Numbered from the stretch's first letter, positions 17,330-27,419 are shown. The stretch is 64,000 bases of DNA from Acidobacteriaceae bacterium (GCA_030041435.1 JASHNW010000077.1:47553-111552), one strand, 5' to 3'. Program-made: numbers and translations. The notes: generated by a model not told the origin, from the sequence alone.

Positions 17330-20002
17330 TTAAAAGTGCAGGCTGATCTGTCCCGTGATGGCCCTCGGCGTCACATAGTGCGTGCCGCTGAAGGTCGACA
17401 GGAAGTTGTAGAGTGCGTACTTGTCGGTGACATTGATGGCGGTGATCTGCGCGCCCCACTTATAGCGGTCGCCGTGGAACAGATTATCCTGGCCCAGCGA
17501 CATATCGAACAGGCTGCGCGGCTGGATGCGCGGCGGATTGTGATCGTTATCGCCGGTGCCCGGCGCGGGAATTTTTACCAGGCTGGAAGTGTACTGCGAG
17601 GCCAGACACGCCGCAGGAAGCGGGTGTCCGGGAGTCGCTTTCACGCCGTTGCAGGCCAGCCCTGCCTCGAATTCTTCGTCGGCGTCGAGGCTGCTCAGAT
17701 TCACTGCCGGCTGGCCGTTGAGCGTGATCGAAGTCGCCCCGCATGCGCTGTTGGGATCGTTGGAAAGGGGGTTATAGCAGGGAACTGCTCCCGCTACCTC
17801 GCCGCTATCGAATCGCCAGTTGAAGCTGTACCAGGGGCTGTATCGTCCCGGAATCTGATACTGGAAATGGGTGGTCTGATTAAACCGCTCGTCGTGATCG
17901 ATGCGGAAGGGAAGCCCGGTCTGGCCTACGGTTGCGCCGGCTCCGCCCACCTGCGGGGGAAAGAACCGCGCAGCCACCGACGACATGACGGCGTAAGCGC
18001 TGAAGCCGTGCACCGGCGTGACGTTGGCGCGCAGCGCGAAGCCTGGGATCTTCGAGTTATGCCACTCAATGGGAAAAGTGATCGGAGTGTTGCCGAGCAC
18101 GCTGAAGTCGTATGCGTTGTTGGTGTATTTCCAGATGTATTCGCCGCTCACGACGAAATGGCTGCCGACAACCTGCTGCAGCCCCGCGTGGTACTCGTTG
18201 CGATAGCCGGGCGCGAGCACGCCGGAACTGCCGGCCTGGCACAACAGCAGCGGATTGACGACAGCGTTGAGGCAGCCCAGGTCCGACAGCACCAGGTTCT
18301 CATTGAACGGCGTCTCCAGCGTGCGCGCATACGACGCGCGCAGCACAGTGTTCGTCTTCCTGATACTGTAGGACCCCCCCAGGCGTGGCTCCGCCTGGGT
18401 TGCATCCGTCAGGCCGTTGTAAAGGTCGCCGCGAATCCCGACGTTGAACAGCCAGTTGCCTTTCGTGATCTGGTCCTCGATGTAAAGCGCCGTCTCCTTG
18501 ACGTCGGTGTGGCCGAGAAAGTTGTAGAACTTGCCGCCGCGGGTCAGGTCGTAAGGATAGAGCGTCGTGCAGGGCGGTCCGGTCGGCACCCCGCCCGCCA
18601 TGCAGCCGAGCGAATTCAGGTAGGTTGGCGACACAATGCCCAGCAGATCGCTCTCGTCCAGAAACGTTTGCTCGTATTCGGCGCCCAGCTTGAGGTTGTT
18701 CATCCCTCTCACATACGAAATATCCGTATGCAATCCATCGTTGGCGAGGCTCCGGTCCTGCCCGATGCTCTGCTGTTGGACCGGGCCGAGATCGGCAAAC
18801 GGGTCGCCGCTGGGGTAGTAGTGGTAATTGTCCTTGCGCACGTAAGCGATGAAATTCCAGACCGACTGCTGGTTAATGACGCGAGTGTAGCTCGGTGAAA
18901 TGTCGAACGTCCCAATCTTGGACCTCTGGTCGGTCTGCCCGGTCACGGGGGCTCCGGCGATATTTACGTCCCCGGCATTGAGGTTGTCGTAGGTGTTCGG
19001 GGTCTGAAACCAGGAGCGCGAATAGTTCAGGTTCAGGTGCAGAGAATTCGCGGGATCGATCTGATAGTCCACGCGATCGAAGATGTTTTGCTCGTTGCCC
19101 TTGTCGTGGAAAACCACGAACTCCGGCGCATCCAGAAAACGCCCGGTGTCCAGGCCATTGGCCGACAGGAAGTTACCCCAGTTCTGCTTCCCGTAGCCGA
19201 GATCGAAGCCGCCCGACGACGACCCGAAGTTGCCATAAGAGAAATTGATGGATCCGGTGGGCTTGGTATCGCCTTGTCCCGAACGCGTGGTCACCTGAAT
19301 CACCAGGCTCGTTTTATCGCCGTACTCCGCCGGCGGCGCGCCCTCAATCACCTGCATGGACTGCACCGCCGTGTCCGGCAACTGATTGGAAAACGCCTTG
19401 CTCTGCTGATCGGTGATGGGCTGGCCGTCCACGGAGAACGAGTTCTCCGCGTGATCGCCGAGGCCGTGGAACATGCCATTGGAATCCGCCGTGATACCCG
19501 GCGACGACAGCGTGACCAGCGAACTGAGCGACGACGACTGGCTCTCCAGCGGAATCTCGGCGAACGCCCTGCGATCGATGTCGGTATCCATGCTCGCGGA
19601 GTTGTTCACCAGGTCCTGACTGGTCACCTCTACAGTGGTGGCAGCGGCGCCTACGCTGAGGGTTACGGGCACCGTGATCGGGGTGCTCGCATGCACCCCC
19701 ACATCCTGGACGAATGTGCCGAAACCTTTCATCGTGACGGTCATGTGGTACGAGTTGTACGGGACATTGCTGAACTGGAAGTGCCCGCCGGTGTCCGTCG
19801 TCGCCGTGCGTTCGTACTGGCTGACCGGGTTCTGAATCGTCACCGTGGCTCCGGGCACGACCGCGCCCGTGGGGTCGGCGACCGTTCCCGTAATCGTCCC
19901 TGAACTTGTTCCGGCTTGAGCCTCGGCCGGAAGGTCGCAGCAACCTCCGGCGAATATCCCCAAAAATATAAAAACAGCGGCGCGACGCAACGACGTGCGC
20001 AT
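17330..20002 (-). CDS. TonB-dependent receptor with carboxypeptidase-regulatory-like domain
   Basis: An 890-residue outer-membrane receptor, complete. It has a signal peptide (1-29, ending AEAQA), a carboxypeptidase-regulatory-like beta domain (about 35-120, with GTVADPTGAVVPGATV), a plug domain (about 125-250, with FSVDGQPITDQ and SMQVIEGAPPAEYGDKTSLVIQV), then a barrel ending in QISLHF, a good C-terminal outer-membrane signal. AGGAGG lies 5-10 nt before the ATG. It is shorter than the Oar-like receptor at the start of the window and lacks that receptor's inserts. A small Cys/His membrane protein is encoded 43 bp upstream on the same strand, so the two are probably co-transcribed. The substrate is unknown. 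Confidence 0.92.
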   Translation of the reverse strand: MRTSLRRAAVFIFLGIFAGGCCDLPAEAQAGTSSGTITGTVADPTGAVVPGATVTIQNPVSQYERTATTDTGGHFQFSNVPYNSYHMTVTMKGFGTFVQDVGVHASTPITVPVTLSVGAAATTVEVTSQDLVNNSASMDTDIDRRAFAEIPLESQSSSLSSLVTLSSPGITADSNGMFHGLGDHAENSFSVDGQPITDQQSKAFSNQLPDTAVQSMQVIEGAPPAEYGDKTSLVIQVTTRSGQGDTKPTGSINFSYGNFGSSSGGFDLGYGKQNWGNFLSANGLDTGRFLDAPEFVVFHDKGNEQNIFDRVDYQIDPANSLHLNLNYSRSWFQTPNTYDNLNAGDVNIAGAPVTGQTDQRSKIGTFDISPSYTRVINQQSVWNFIAYVRKDNYHYYPSGDPFADLGPVQQQSIGQDRSLANDGLHTDISYVRGMNNLKLGAEYEQTFLDESDLLGIVSPTYLNSLGCMAGGVPTGPPCTTLYPYDLTRGGKFYNFLGHTDVKETALYIEDQITKGNWLFNVGIRGDLYNGLTDATQAEPRLGGSYSIRKTNTVLRASYARTLETPFNENLVLSDLGCLNAVVNPLLLCQAGSSGVLAPGYRNEYHAGLQQVVGSHFVVSGEYIWKYTNNAYDFSVLGNTPITFPIEWHNSKIPGFALRANVTPVHGFSAYAVMSSVAARFFPPQVGGAGATVGQTGLPFRIDHDERFNQTTHFQYQIPGRYSPWYSFNWRFDSGEVAGAVPCYNPLSNDPNSACGATSITLNGQPAVNLSSLDADEEFEAGLACNGVKATPGHPLPAACLASQYTSSLVKIPAPGTGDNDHNPPRIQPRSLFDMSLGQDNLFHGDRYKWGAQITAINVTDKYALYNFLSTFSGTHYVTPRAITGQISLHF

Positions 20003-20045
20003 ACACGACCTCCTCGTACGGTAAAGAGCCCTGGGCCTGAAAGAT

Positions 20046-20366
20046 TTACGCGAGCAGGGAAGAGGCCGCAGGCGGAGGACGACTGGCCAGCCGGAAATGC
20101 ACCGCGGGCCGTGGCCGCTCGATGCTGCGGGCCAGCACCAGGGAAGCTACCGGGGCACTGGTGAAATGCAGCGCGATCAGCGGAGCCACTTTGGCCACGC
20201 TGTGGGCCGTTAGGCACAGCGCACAGTCGTGATCGGGCTGGCCGGAGGGGTGAAAATGCGCTGCCTGAATCATCCCGCTCAGCAGTACGAGCGCGATGCA
20301 GACACTTCCAATCAGCAGTGCCCGCGAGATTCGCAATCTGGAAAGGATCGAGCGCATGTTCCTCAT
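20046..20366 (-). CDS. Small DUF2946-like membrane/periplasmic protein with HxDCxxC motif
   Basis: A 106-residue protein: a positively charged start, one hydrophobic segment (about 14-34, LLIGSVCIALVLLSGMIQA), then a His/Cys-rich stretch AAHFHPSGQPDHDCALC and a Pro/Arg/Ala-rich tail. The H..H..HDCxxC arrangement resembles the DUF2946 family, which is often found next to metal-related transporters. I call the family by pattern only. The ATG at 20366 was chosen, and 20357 is also possible; the frame stays open to 20399. It precedes the receptor gene by 43 bp, which suggests a shared role, perhaps metal capture. Confidence 0.6.
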   Translation of the reverse strand: MRNMRSILSRLRISRALLIGSVCIALVLLSGMIQAAHFHPSGQPDHDCALCLTAHSVAKVAPLIALHFTSAPVASLVLARSIERPRPAVHFRLASRPPPAASSLLA

Positions 20367-20417
20367 TTGACTATAGCCGCCGCTCCCGCACCCCTGCAAA
20401 CGCCTCTCCGCCCGCGC

Positions 20418-20445
20418 TTGACACGGCGCGACATCCCGGTAAGCT
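20418..20445 (+). promoter_or_regulatory. Sigma-70-like promoter of the DHH/peroxiredoxin pair
   Basis: TTGACA (20418-20423), a 16-bp spacer and TAAGCT (20440-20445), about 48 nt before the expected start codon of the DHH gene. The -35 is perfect and the -10 matches 4 of 6. Confidence 0.5.
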
Positions 20446-20499
20446 AAGAGATTCCCGACCGGTAAAGGGATGCCGGCGGTTTGCGGGGGCTGACCAATC

Positions 20500-21495
20500 T
20501 TGAAGGTGCGGGTCTTCTATCACGATAAGTGTTTCGACGGAGCATGCTCGGCTTCGTTATTCAGCCGATTTCATCAGGAGTGCATTCGGCCGGATGCCGG
20601 CTACGAATTCCGCGGCCTCGTTCATCGTGCCGGCGCCCTTTTTAACGAGGCCGATTTCACCGGCGACGAGAACGCCATCGTGGATTTCAAGTACTCTGCG
20701 TCCCCGCGCATTACATGGTGGTTCGATCACCACCTCAGCGCATTTCTCACGCCGGAAGATCATCAGGATTATCTCCGCGGTCTCGCTGACGGCCGCTATG
20801 GGGATCGCCGCTTCTACGACCCGAAATACATCTCCTGCACCAGTTTCCTGGCGCACGTCGCCTCCACCCGCTTTGGCTTCGATGCGGCGCCGGTGGCCGA
20901 ACTGGTGCAATGGGCGGACATCGTCGACGGAGCGCTGTACGAGAGCGCTCAGTCCGCCGTGGAAATGCCCGCGCCGGCCATGAAGCTGACCCTGATTATT
21001 GAGGCTTCCCAGGATCCGGAGTTCGTACCGCGCCTCATTCCACTGCTCAGCCGTATGCCGTTGCAGCAGGTTCTGGAGCAGCCGTGGGTCGCCAGCCTGC
21101 TGCCGCCGCTGCTCGAGCGGCATCGGCGAGCAATTGACCTCATCCGCTCGCGTGCCGAGTCGAAGCAGGGAACGATTTACTTCGATATCAGCGATCACCC
21201 GCTCGAGGGCTACAACAAGTTCATCCCGTATTACCTTCATCCGGAATCCACTTACTCCATCGGATTGTCGAAGTCGAGCTTTCGCACCAAGGTTGCCGTC
21301 GGGTCCAATCCCTGGACGAAAGCGAAGCCCGAAGGCATGGTGAACCTTGCCACCATCTGCGAGCGCTACGGCGGCGGCGGCCACGCGCGGGTTGGCGCCA
21401 TTTCCTTCCCGCCCGACCGCGAAGACGACGCACGCAGGGCGGCGGCCGAGATCGTCGCGGAGTTGCGCGCCTGCGATCCGGCATCGAGGTCCTGA
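20500..21495 (+). CDS. DHH-family phosphoesterase
   Basis: A 331-residue cytosolic protein of the DHH superfamily, which includes RecJ, oligoribonucleases and cyclic-dinucleotide phosphodiesterases. Metal-binding motifs are present: HDKCFDG (8-14), the IVDF motif near residue 62, and DHH (about 76-78). The C-terminal DHHA1-type GGGGHARVGA (about 287-296) completes the domain set. The substrate cannot be told from sequence. The start is TTG (MKVRVFYHD), with the first strand beginning at once. It shares one base (TGATG) with the next gene, so the pair is translationally coupled. Confidence 0.85.
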   Translation: MKVRVFYHDKCFDGACSASLFSRFHQECIRPDAGYEFRGLVHRAGALFNEADFTGDENAIVDFKYSASPRITWWFDHHLSAFLTPEDHQDYLRGLADGRYGDRRFYDPKYISCTSFLAHVASTRFGFDAAPVAELVQWADIVDGALYESAQSAVEMPAPAMKLTLIIEASQDPEFVPRLIPLLSRMPLQQVLEQPWVASLLPPLLERHRRAIDLIRSRAESKQGTIYFDISDHPLEGYNKFIPYYLHPESTYSIGLSKSSFRTKVAVGSNPWTKAKPEGMVNLATICERYGGGGHARVGAISFPPDREDDARRAAAEIVAELRACDPASRS

Positions 21496-22067
21496 TGTCC
21501 AGCATCGCCACGCCGGACTGGTCCACCCTGCCGGCTCCTGAAGACGACGGCGCGGCACGCCACCTGCCCGGCCTGCGCATGCCGGCGATCGCGTTGGCTG
21601 CGTCGGACGGCGCCATCGTCGACCTGTCCCGCCTCCGCGGCCTTACCGTTGTTTACGCCTACCCGCGCACGGGCCAACCCGGCGAGCCGAACCCCGATGG
21701 TTGGGAGGCGATTCCCGGCGCCCGTGGATGCACCCCGCAAACCTGTGCTTTTCGTGACCTCTTTGCGGAACTGCGATCGCTGGGCGTCAGCCATCTCTTT
21801 GGGTTGTCGACGCAGGACACGAGATATCAGCGTGAGGCTGCCGAGCGGCTGCACCTTCCCTTTGCGATTCTCTCCGATGCGGCGCTGGCGCTGACCCGGG
21901 CGCTCCGCCTGCCGACATTTGAGACGCACGGAATGACGCTTCTCCGGCGCCTTACGTTCATCGTTCGGGGCGGCGTCATCGAACATGTGTTCTATCCGGT
22001 TTTTCCGCCGGACCAAAATGCCGGCGAAGTGGCGGCATGGCTGAAGGCCCGCGACCACGCGGACTGA
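21495..22067 (+). CDS. Peroxiredoxin, PrxQ/BCP-like
   Basis: A 190-residue thioredoxin-fold peroxidase. Cys79 in GARGCTPQTC with Cys84 five residues later gives the C-x4-C pair of atypical two-Cys PrxQ/BCP enzymes, which reduce hydrogen peroxide and organic peroxides. Between the conserved YP (56-57) and the peroxidatic Cys there is an extra loop of about 15 residues (GQPGEPNPDGW...) that classic BCP lacks; I recall this loop as a feature of a known subgroup. Its ATG overlaps the stop of the DHH gene by one base. It probably acts in the cytosol, as no signal peptide is seen. Confidence 0.8.
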   Translation: MSSIATPDWSTLPAPEDDGAARHLPGLRMPAIALAASDGAIVDLSRLRGLTVVYAYPRTGQPGEPNPDGWEAIPGARGCTPQTCAFRDLFAELRSLGVSHLFGLSTQDTRYQREAAERLHLPFAILSDAALALTRALRLPTFETHGMTLLRRLTFIVRGGVIEHVFYPVFPPDQNAGEVAAWLKARDHAD

Positions 22068-22133
22068 CCGCCTCGACCAGCCCGATCATCTCAGGACGTG
22101 CACCTGCGACACCGAACGGAGGGACCGACGCCC

Positions 22134-22655
22134 GTGAACGTGAGGAGAGCCGAATCCGAGGATGCGGAGGCCATCGCGCAGGTCCACCTGGCGAGCTGGA
22201 AGACGACCTATCCGGGCGTTATTCCTCAGGAATACATCGACAGCCTGCGCGTCGAAGACGGAACAACTCGATGGAAGACGCGCATCGAGGAGCAAGCGGC
22301 GACGGTTCTTGTGTCGCAGGACGAGGCTGGAATCTTCGGTTTCGCGGCTGGGGGCAAGCCCCTGCATCCGGTCGAGGGGTACGATGCAGAGCTGTACGCA
22401 ATCTATCTGCTGGAGTCGCACCAGGGCAGGGGCGCGGGACGGGAACTGGTGCGGATGCTCGCCGACATTCTGGCGCAGCAGGGATTTCGAACCATGCTGG
22501 TGTGGGCGCTCACGGAGAATTCGGCATGCGGTTTTTACCAGCGCCTGGGTGGGGTGCTGGCGGGTGAGCAGACGATTGAGATCGGCGGAAAAGTGCTGCC
22601 GGAAGTCGCCTTCGGGTGGCAGGATATTCGTCAATTGTCCAGGAAGGAAGACTAG
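22134..22655 (+). CDS. GNAT-family N-acetyltransferase
   Basis: A 173-residue acetyltransferase that would transfer acetyl from acetyl-CoA to an unknown amine. It shows the GNAT order: the beta1-alpha1 start (MNVRRAESEDAEAIAQVH), AELYAIYLLESHQGRGAGRELVR, in which Q/RxxGxG/A binds CoA, and a late ENSACGFYQRLGG motif. The GTG at 22134 is chosen because GGAGGG sits about 10 nt upstream. The frame also has a GTG at 22098, but that would add 12 residues without a usable ribosome-binding site. prmC follows after 4 bp. Confidence 0.8.
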   Translation: MNVRRAESEDAEAIAQVHLASWKTTYPGVIPQEYIDSLRVEDGTTRWKTRIEEQAATVLVSQDEAGIFGFAAGGKPLHPVEGYDAELYAIYLLESHQGRGAGRELVRMLADILAQQGFRTMLVWALTENSACGFYQRLGGVLAGEQTIEIGGKVLPEVAFGWQDIRQLSRKED

Positions 22656-22659
22656 CCGG

Positions 22660-23504
<845 letters not shown>

Positions 23505-23505
<1 letters not shown>

Positions 23506-23518
23506 AGACTGGAGACTG
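23505..23518 (+). repeat. Two tandem GAGACTG heptamers between prmC and M29 peptidase
   Basis: Two perfect tandem copies of GAGACTG, starting on the last base of the prmC stop codon and running up to the AGGAATT that probably serves as the ribosome-binding site of the next gene. Confidence 0.5.
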
Positions 23519-23525
23519 AGGAATT

Positions 23526-24794
23526 ATGAGTATGCTGACCGCTGTTGCGGAATCGCCCGTGGCCGTGGAGGACTTCGAACAAAAGCTGGACCGGCTCGCT
23601 CAGGTCGCCGTCCGGTCCGGACTGGGGCTGGCACGCGGGCAGGAAATGGTGATGACGGCCTCGATCGACGCGCTGCCGCTGGCGCGGAAGATCACCGAAC
23701 ATGCGTACAAAGCAGGCGCATCGCTGGTGACGACCTTCTTTACCGACGATGAGTCGGCGCTGCTGCGCTACAGGTTCGGTGCGGACTCGAGCTTCGATGC
23801 GGCGGCAGGATGGCTCTACGAGGGCATGGCGACGGCCTACAGGAACGGGGCCGCGCGGCTCGCGATCACCGGGGGCAATCCGTCGCTTCTGTCCGGGGAG
23901 GACCCGGAGAAGGTGAGCCGGGCGAATCGGTCTCTCTCGAAGGCTTACCGCCCGGCCCTGGAACTGATCACCCGCCACGACATCAACTGGACGATTGTGT
24001 CGGCGGCGACTCCGGCGTGGGCGGCTGCGATGTTTCCGGAACTGCCGCAGGATGAAGCGCTGACGAAGTTGTGGAACGCCATTTTTGCGGCCAGCCGTGC
24101 GGACCAGCCGGATCCGGTGGCAGCGTGGAAGCAGCACGACGCGGGATTACATGCGCGCGCCGACCGCATGAATGCGAAGCGTTACGCGGCGCTGCACTTC
24201 ACGGGACCGGGGACCGACCTGAAGGTGGGTTTGGCAGACGATCACCTGTGGCTGGGTGGCGGCACCACTGCCGGGAACGGAAACTATTGCATTCCCAACA
24301 TGCCGACCGAGGAAGTCTTCACGACCCCGCATAAGGACCGCGTGGAGGGGAGCGTGCGCAGCACCAAGCCGCTTTCCTACCAGGGCACACTGATCGAGGA
24401 GATCGCGGTGCGCTTTGCGGGCGGCAAGATCGTCGAGGCGCATGCGGCCAGGGGCGGACAGGTGCTGCAGCGAATGATCGAGACGGATGAGGGGGCGCGG
24501 CGCCTGGGCGAAGTGTCGCTGGTGCCGAACTCATCGCCGATTTCGGCCAGCGGGCTGCTGTTTCTGAACACGCTCTTCGATGAAAACGCCGCGTGCCATA
24601 TCGCGCTCGGCCAGGCGTATTCGACCTGCCTGATCGACGGCGACAAGCTGACCCCGGAGCAACTGGCAGCGAAAGGCGCAAACGACAGCCTGATCCACGT
24701 GGACTGGATGATCGGGTCCAGGGAGATCGACGTGGATGGGATCACCGCGTCAGGAAACGCCGAGCCGGTGCTGCGCCGGGGTGAGTGGGTATAG
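23526..24794 (+). CDS. M29-family aminopeptidase
   Basis: A 422-residue metallopeptidase of the AmpS/AmpT/PepS family (M29), which removes N-terminal amino acids in the cytosol with a two-metal site. Recognised from ITGGNPSLLSGEDPEKV, the metal-binding NMPTEEVFTTPHKDRVEG region (about 259-276), AARGGQVLQ, HIALGQAY and IHVDWMIGS near the C-terminus. Length is normal. AGGAATT lies before the ATG. It follows prmC by 20 bp and may be in the same transcript. Confidence 0.88.
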   Translation: MSMLTAVAESPVAVEDFEQKLDRLAQVAVRSGLGLARGQEMVMTASIDALPLARKITEHAYKAGASLVTTFFTDDESALLRYRFGADSSFDAAAGWLYEGMATAYRNGAARLAITGGNPSLLSGEDPEKVSRANRSLSKAYRPALELITRHDINWTIVSAATPAWAAAMFPELPQDEALTKLWNAIFAASRADQPDPVAAWKQHDAGLHARADRMNAKRYAALHFTGPGTDLKVGLADDHLWLGGGTTAGNGNYCIPNMPTEEVFTTPHKDRVEGSVRSTKPLSYQGTLIEEIAVRFAGGKIVEAHAARGGQVLQRMIETDEGARRLGEVSLVPNSSPISASGLLFLNTLFDENAACHIALGQAYSTCLIDGDKLTPEQLAAKGANDSLIHVDWMIGSREIDVDGITASGNAEPVLRRGEWV

Positions 24795-24860
24795 CGGCAG
24801 GCGCCAGAGCCACGACGTTGCGGCCCGCCACTTTTCCGGCGAATTTACGTCTGACTGTCT

Positions 24861-25433
24861 ATGCGGTCCCGACCACTCCCTTTCTTTGTGCTTGCCGTTC
24901 TGTTGTGTTCCGGATGCGTTCACGCACAGGACGTGAATCAGATCCCGCCCGGGATGGAAGCTCTTGCGGCGCATGCGACCTTCCAGACGGACTTTACCTT
25001 CAACGAGTCGATGCTGCGTGCCATGAGCCGGTCGCTGCCCGATGAAGACCGTCCCATCGTGGCGAAGCTGCGGAGCATCACGGTGCACAGCTATCGATTT
25101 GCCGCGCCGGGCCTTTACGATGCGGCGGCGCTGGATGCGGTGCGTACCCAGCTGGGCAGCGAGGGATGGAAGCACCTGGTGACGAAGCAGGCGGCCGCGC
25201 ATGCCGCTGCGCCGGTGAGCTCGGATGTCGTCCCTCGCGACCCGATGCGCACCGATGTATGGATCCGCACTGCCGGCAGCAATGTGGACGGCGCCGTGGT
25301 GCTGGTCGCCAACCAGAAAAACATCGACCTCGTATACGTAGACGGTGTCATCAGCCCGCTCGATCTGCTGCACCTGCGCGGGCACTTCGGGATTCCGCGC
25401 TTTCCCGGCGACGGCCTGGGCGACGCCCGCTAA
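24861..25433 (+). CDS. Secreted DUF4252-like protein
   Basis: A 190-residue exported protein with a signal peptide (1-23, ending CVHAQ; the Cys in SGCVHA could also be a lipobox, which would make it a lipoprotein). The body has an alpha/beta pattern with WKHLV and the end motif NIDLVYVDGVISPLDLLHLRGHFG, which I associate with DUF4252-type proteins common in acidobacteria. No catalytic motif is visible. Function unknown. It lies 66 bp after the peptidase gene on the same strand. Confidence 0.65.
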   Translation: MRSRPLPFFVLAVLLCSGCVHAQDVNQIPPGMEALAAHATFQTDFTFNESMLRAMSRSLPDEDRPIVAKLRSITVHSYRFAAPGLYDAAALDAVRTQLGSEGWKHLVTKQAAAHAAAPVSSDVVPRDPMRTDVWIRTAGSNVDGAVVLVANQKNIDLVYVDGVISPLDLLHLRGHFGIPRFPGDGLGDAR

Positions 25434-25442
25434 GGAGCGCTG

Positions 25443-25448
25443 TAGAAT
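25443..25448 (+). promoter_or_regulatory. -10 element six bases before a start codon
   Basis: TAGAAT (five of six bases match TATAAT) with six nt (GCTGCG) between it and the ATG at 25455. The expected transcript start falls on the ATG itself. No Shine-Dalgarno sequence is present, so a leaderless mRNA is plausible. Confidence 0.45.
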
Positions 25449-25454
25449 GCTGCG

Positions 25455-25928
25455 ATGGGCAGCGGGGCGCGGGCACTCGGCAGCGTGCTGCGGATCGGGC
25501 TGATCGCCGGAACGCTGGACATCGGCGAGAACATCCTCTTCAACGCGTTTCGCCACATTACGCCGAGGCAGATCTTCCAGTACATTGCGAGCGGGCTCAC
25601 CGGGCTGTGGGCGTTTCACGCTGGGATTGCGTCCGTGGCGCTGGGCGTTGCGATCCACTTTTCAATTGCGATCGCATGGACTGCCGTGTATTACCTGGCG
25701 GCGCGCCGGCTGGCGGTTCTGATCCGGCGGCCGGTGGTTTGCGGCCTGCTTTACGGCGTGCTCGTCTATCTGTTCATGAATCTGGTTGTGCTGCCGTTGA
25801 CGAGGGTCCCGCATGCGACCGCCGCGATGACGCTGGCGTCACGGGTGAGCGGCGTGCTGGCGCTGCTGCTCTGTATCGGGCTGACGGTGGCGTTGCTGGT
25901 GCGGCGCGACGCGATGCGCGCCGCGTAA
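25455..25928 (+). CDS. Small four-helix inner-membrane protein of unknown function
   Basis: A 157-residue protein with about four membrane helices (9-27, 46-76, 95-116, 129-149). The segments GTLDIGENILFNAF, YIASGLTG and RRPVVCGLLYGVLVYLFMNLVVLPL look like a conserved family found widely in soil bacteria (YagU/DUF1440-like by shape, not certain). No known transport motif is visible. It is convergent with msrA, 3 bp apart. Confidence 0.65.
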   Translation: MGSGARALGSVLRIGLIAGTLDIGENILFNAFRHITPRQIFQYIASGLTGLWAFHAGIASVALGVAIHFSIAIAWTAVYYLAARRLAVLIRRPVVCGLLYGVLVYLFMNLVVLPLTRVPHATAAMTLASRVSGVLALLLCIGLTVALLVRRDAMRAA

Positions 25929-25931
25929 AGG

Positions 25932-26402
25932 TCAAACGTGGCAGCTGAGGGCGCCGCGCTTCTCGAGGTATTTCTGGTGGTATTCTTCGGCCCGCCAGAA
26001 GGTCTCCGCCGGGACCACCTGTGTGACGATGGGCTTCGCGAAGCGCTTCTCCGTAGTCTGCCGGGCGATGAACTGCTTCGCTTCGGATTCCTGCTCCGGC
26101 GAGTGGAAAAAGATGACGCTGCGGTATTGTGTGCCCCAGTCCGGCCCCTGGCGGTTGAGCTGCGTGGGGTCGTGCAGCGAGAAAAACGCCTCCAGGAGCT
26201 TCTCGTAGGTGATCTTGTCCGGGTCGTAGTCGATCTCGACAGCTTCGGCGTGGCCGGTGCGGTCGGTGCAGACGTCCTGGTACGTCGGGTTGTCGAGCTT
26301 GCCGCCTTCGTATCCAACGGCGGTTGCGGTGACGCCGGGGAGTTGCTGGAAGGCAGCTTCAACACCCCAGAAACATCCTGCTGCAAATGTGGCTTTGGCC
26401 AT
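25932..26402 (-). CDS. msrA: Peptide-methionine (S)-S-oxide reductase
   Basis: A 156-residue cytosolic repair enzyme that reduces the S form of methionine sulfoxide in proteins. The catalytic Cys10 is in GCFWG, and the conserved [17 protein letters not shown] and QYRSVIFFH motifs are present. The ATG at 26402 is chosen because AGGAG lies 6-10 nt upstream; an upstream in-frame ATG at 26420 would place that site inside the gene. Length is typical for a short MsrA. An MsrB domain is not attached. Confidence 0.93.
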   Translation of the reverse strand: MAKATFAAGCFWGVEAAFQQLPGVTATAVGYEGGKLDNPTYQDVCTDRTGHAEAVEIDYDPDKITYEKLLEAFFSLHDPTQLNRQGPDWGTQYRSVIFFHSPEQESEAKQFIARQTTEKRFAKPIVTQVVPAETFWRAEEYHQKYLEKRGALSCHV

Positions 26403-26456
26403 GGGAAACTCCTGGAACATTAGATACCGAATCTTCTAATCGGACGCACGCCGGCG

Positions 26457-27419
26457 CTACACCTCGTTGCCCAGGTGGAAGATGGGCTCGACGCCCTGAG
26501 CCCCGCCGAGCAGCGCCTGCTCCTCGGCGGTGCTGAGGGGCGAGTAGTTCTGCGCCACGTCCATGGCGAGGCGGAAATAGCGCTCGTCGCCGGGCGGGAT
26601 GGCAGCGGTAATGGGGTGGCTGAGCGTCCAGCGCAGGCCCATCGCGGCTTCATGCGGGAAATCTGCAGGCTGGTACCAGCACCTGGGCTCGGGATGATTC
26701 TGCTTTTCGCCCGCGGGCCAGACGGTTTTGGCCATGCTCTTCAGGCACAGAATGCCAACGCCCTTTTCCTGGGCGGCTGCCAGAATGCCGGGGCCGAATT
26801 TGGCCTGGGTCCACAGGACAAAATTGAGGGGGAAGAGGACGGTGTCGAAGGGGTAGCGGTTCATCGCCGCGACGGCAGTTTCCTGAGAGTGCACGGAAAA
26901 GCCGATGTAGCGGATTTTGCCTTCCTTTTTCGCCGCCTCCACGGTTTCCATTGCCCCGCCGGGGCCGAGGACCTTGTCGAGCTCGGCCATTTTGGTGAGG
27001 GCGTGGAACTGGTAAAGGTCGAAGCGATCGGTTTTGAGGAGCTGCAGAGAGTTTTCGAGCTGAGCGCGGCAGCCGTCTTTCGTGCGGTCTTCCGCTTTAC
27101 AGGCCAGGAAGGAGCGGTTGCGGTAAGGAGCCAGCGCCGGACCGAGGCGCTCCTGCGCATTGCCGTAACTCGGGGCGACATCGAAGTAATTGATGCCGCG
27201 GTCAACCGCTTCGGCGACGATGTTGCGGGCCTCCGGCTGTTCTTCGTTCATGACAACGATGCCACCGAATCCAATGATGGAAAGCTCCTCGCCGGTCTTG
27301 CCCAGGCGACGGCGAGCAATGGGGTGCGACGGTGTGGCGGAGGACGCGCGCAGTTGGTCGGAGGCAACAGCCGCAGCGGTGGCGATGGCAGCCTGACGGA
27401 GGAATTCGCGACGCTTCAT
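26457..27419 (-). CDS. Tat-exported aldo/keto reductase
   Basis: A 320-residue NADPH-dependent oxidoreductase. It begins with a twin-arginine signal (MKRREFLRQAA... to about residue 28), so the folded, cofactor-loaded enzyme is sent to the periplasm. The AKR tetrad is complete: Asp80, Tyr85, Lys108 and His139, in INYFDVAPSYG, ACKAED and YQFHA. The substrate is unknown. GGGGAG precedes the ATG. Tat-carrying AKRs are common in acidobacteria. Confidence 0.88.
   Translation of the reverse strand: MKRREFLRQAAIATAAAVASDQLRASSATPSHPIARRRLGKTGEELSIIGFGGIVVMNEEQPEARNIVAEAVDRGINYFDVAPSYGNAQERLGPALAPYRNRSFLACKAEDRTKDGCRAQLENSLQLLKTDRFDLYQFHALTKMAELDKVLGPGGAMETVEAAKKEGKIRYIGFSVHSQETAVAAMNRYPFDTVLFPLNFVLWTQAKFGPGILAAAQEKGVGILCLKSMAKTVWPAGEKQNHPEPRCWYQPADFPHEAAMGLRWTLSHPITAAIPPGDERYFRLAMDVAQNYSPLSTAEEQALLGGAQGVEPIFHLGNEV

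Noticed and set aside
17294..18898. A 534-codon plus-strand frame within the second receptor gene
   Set aside because: It is antisense to the receptor's barrel; no signal peptide or recognised domain.
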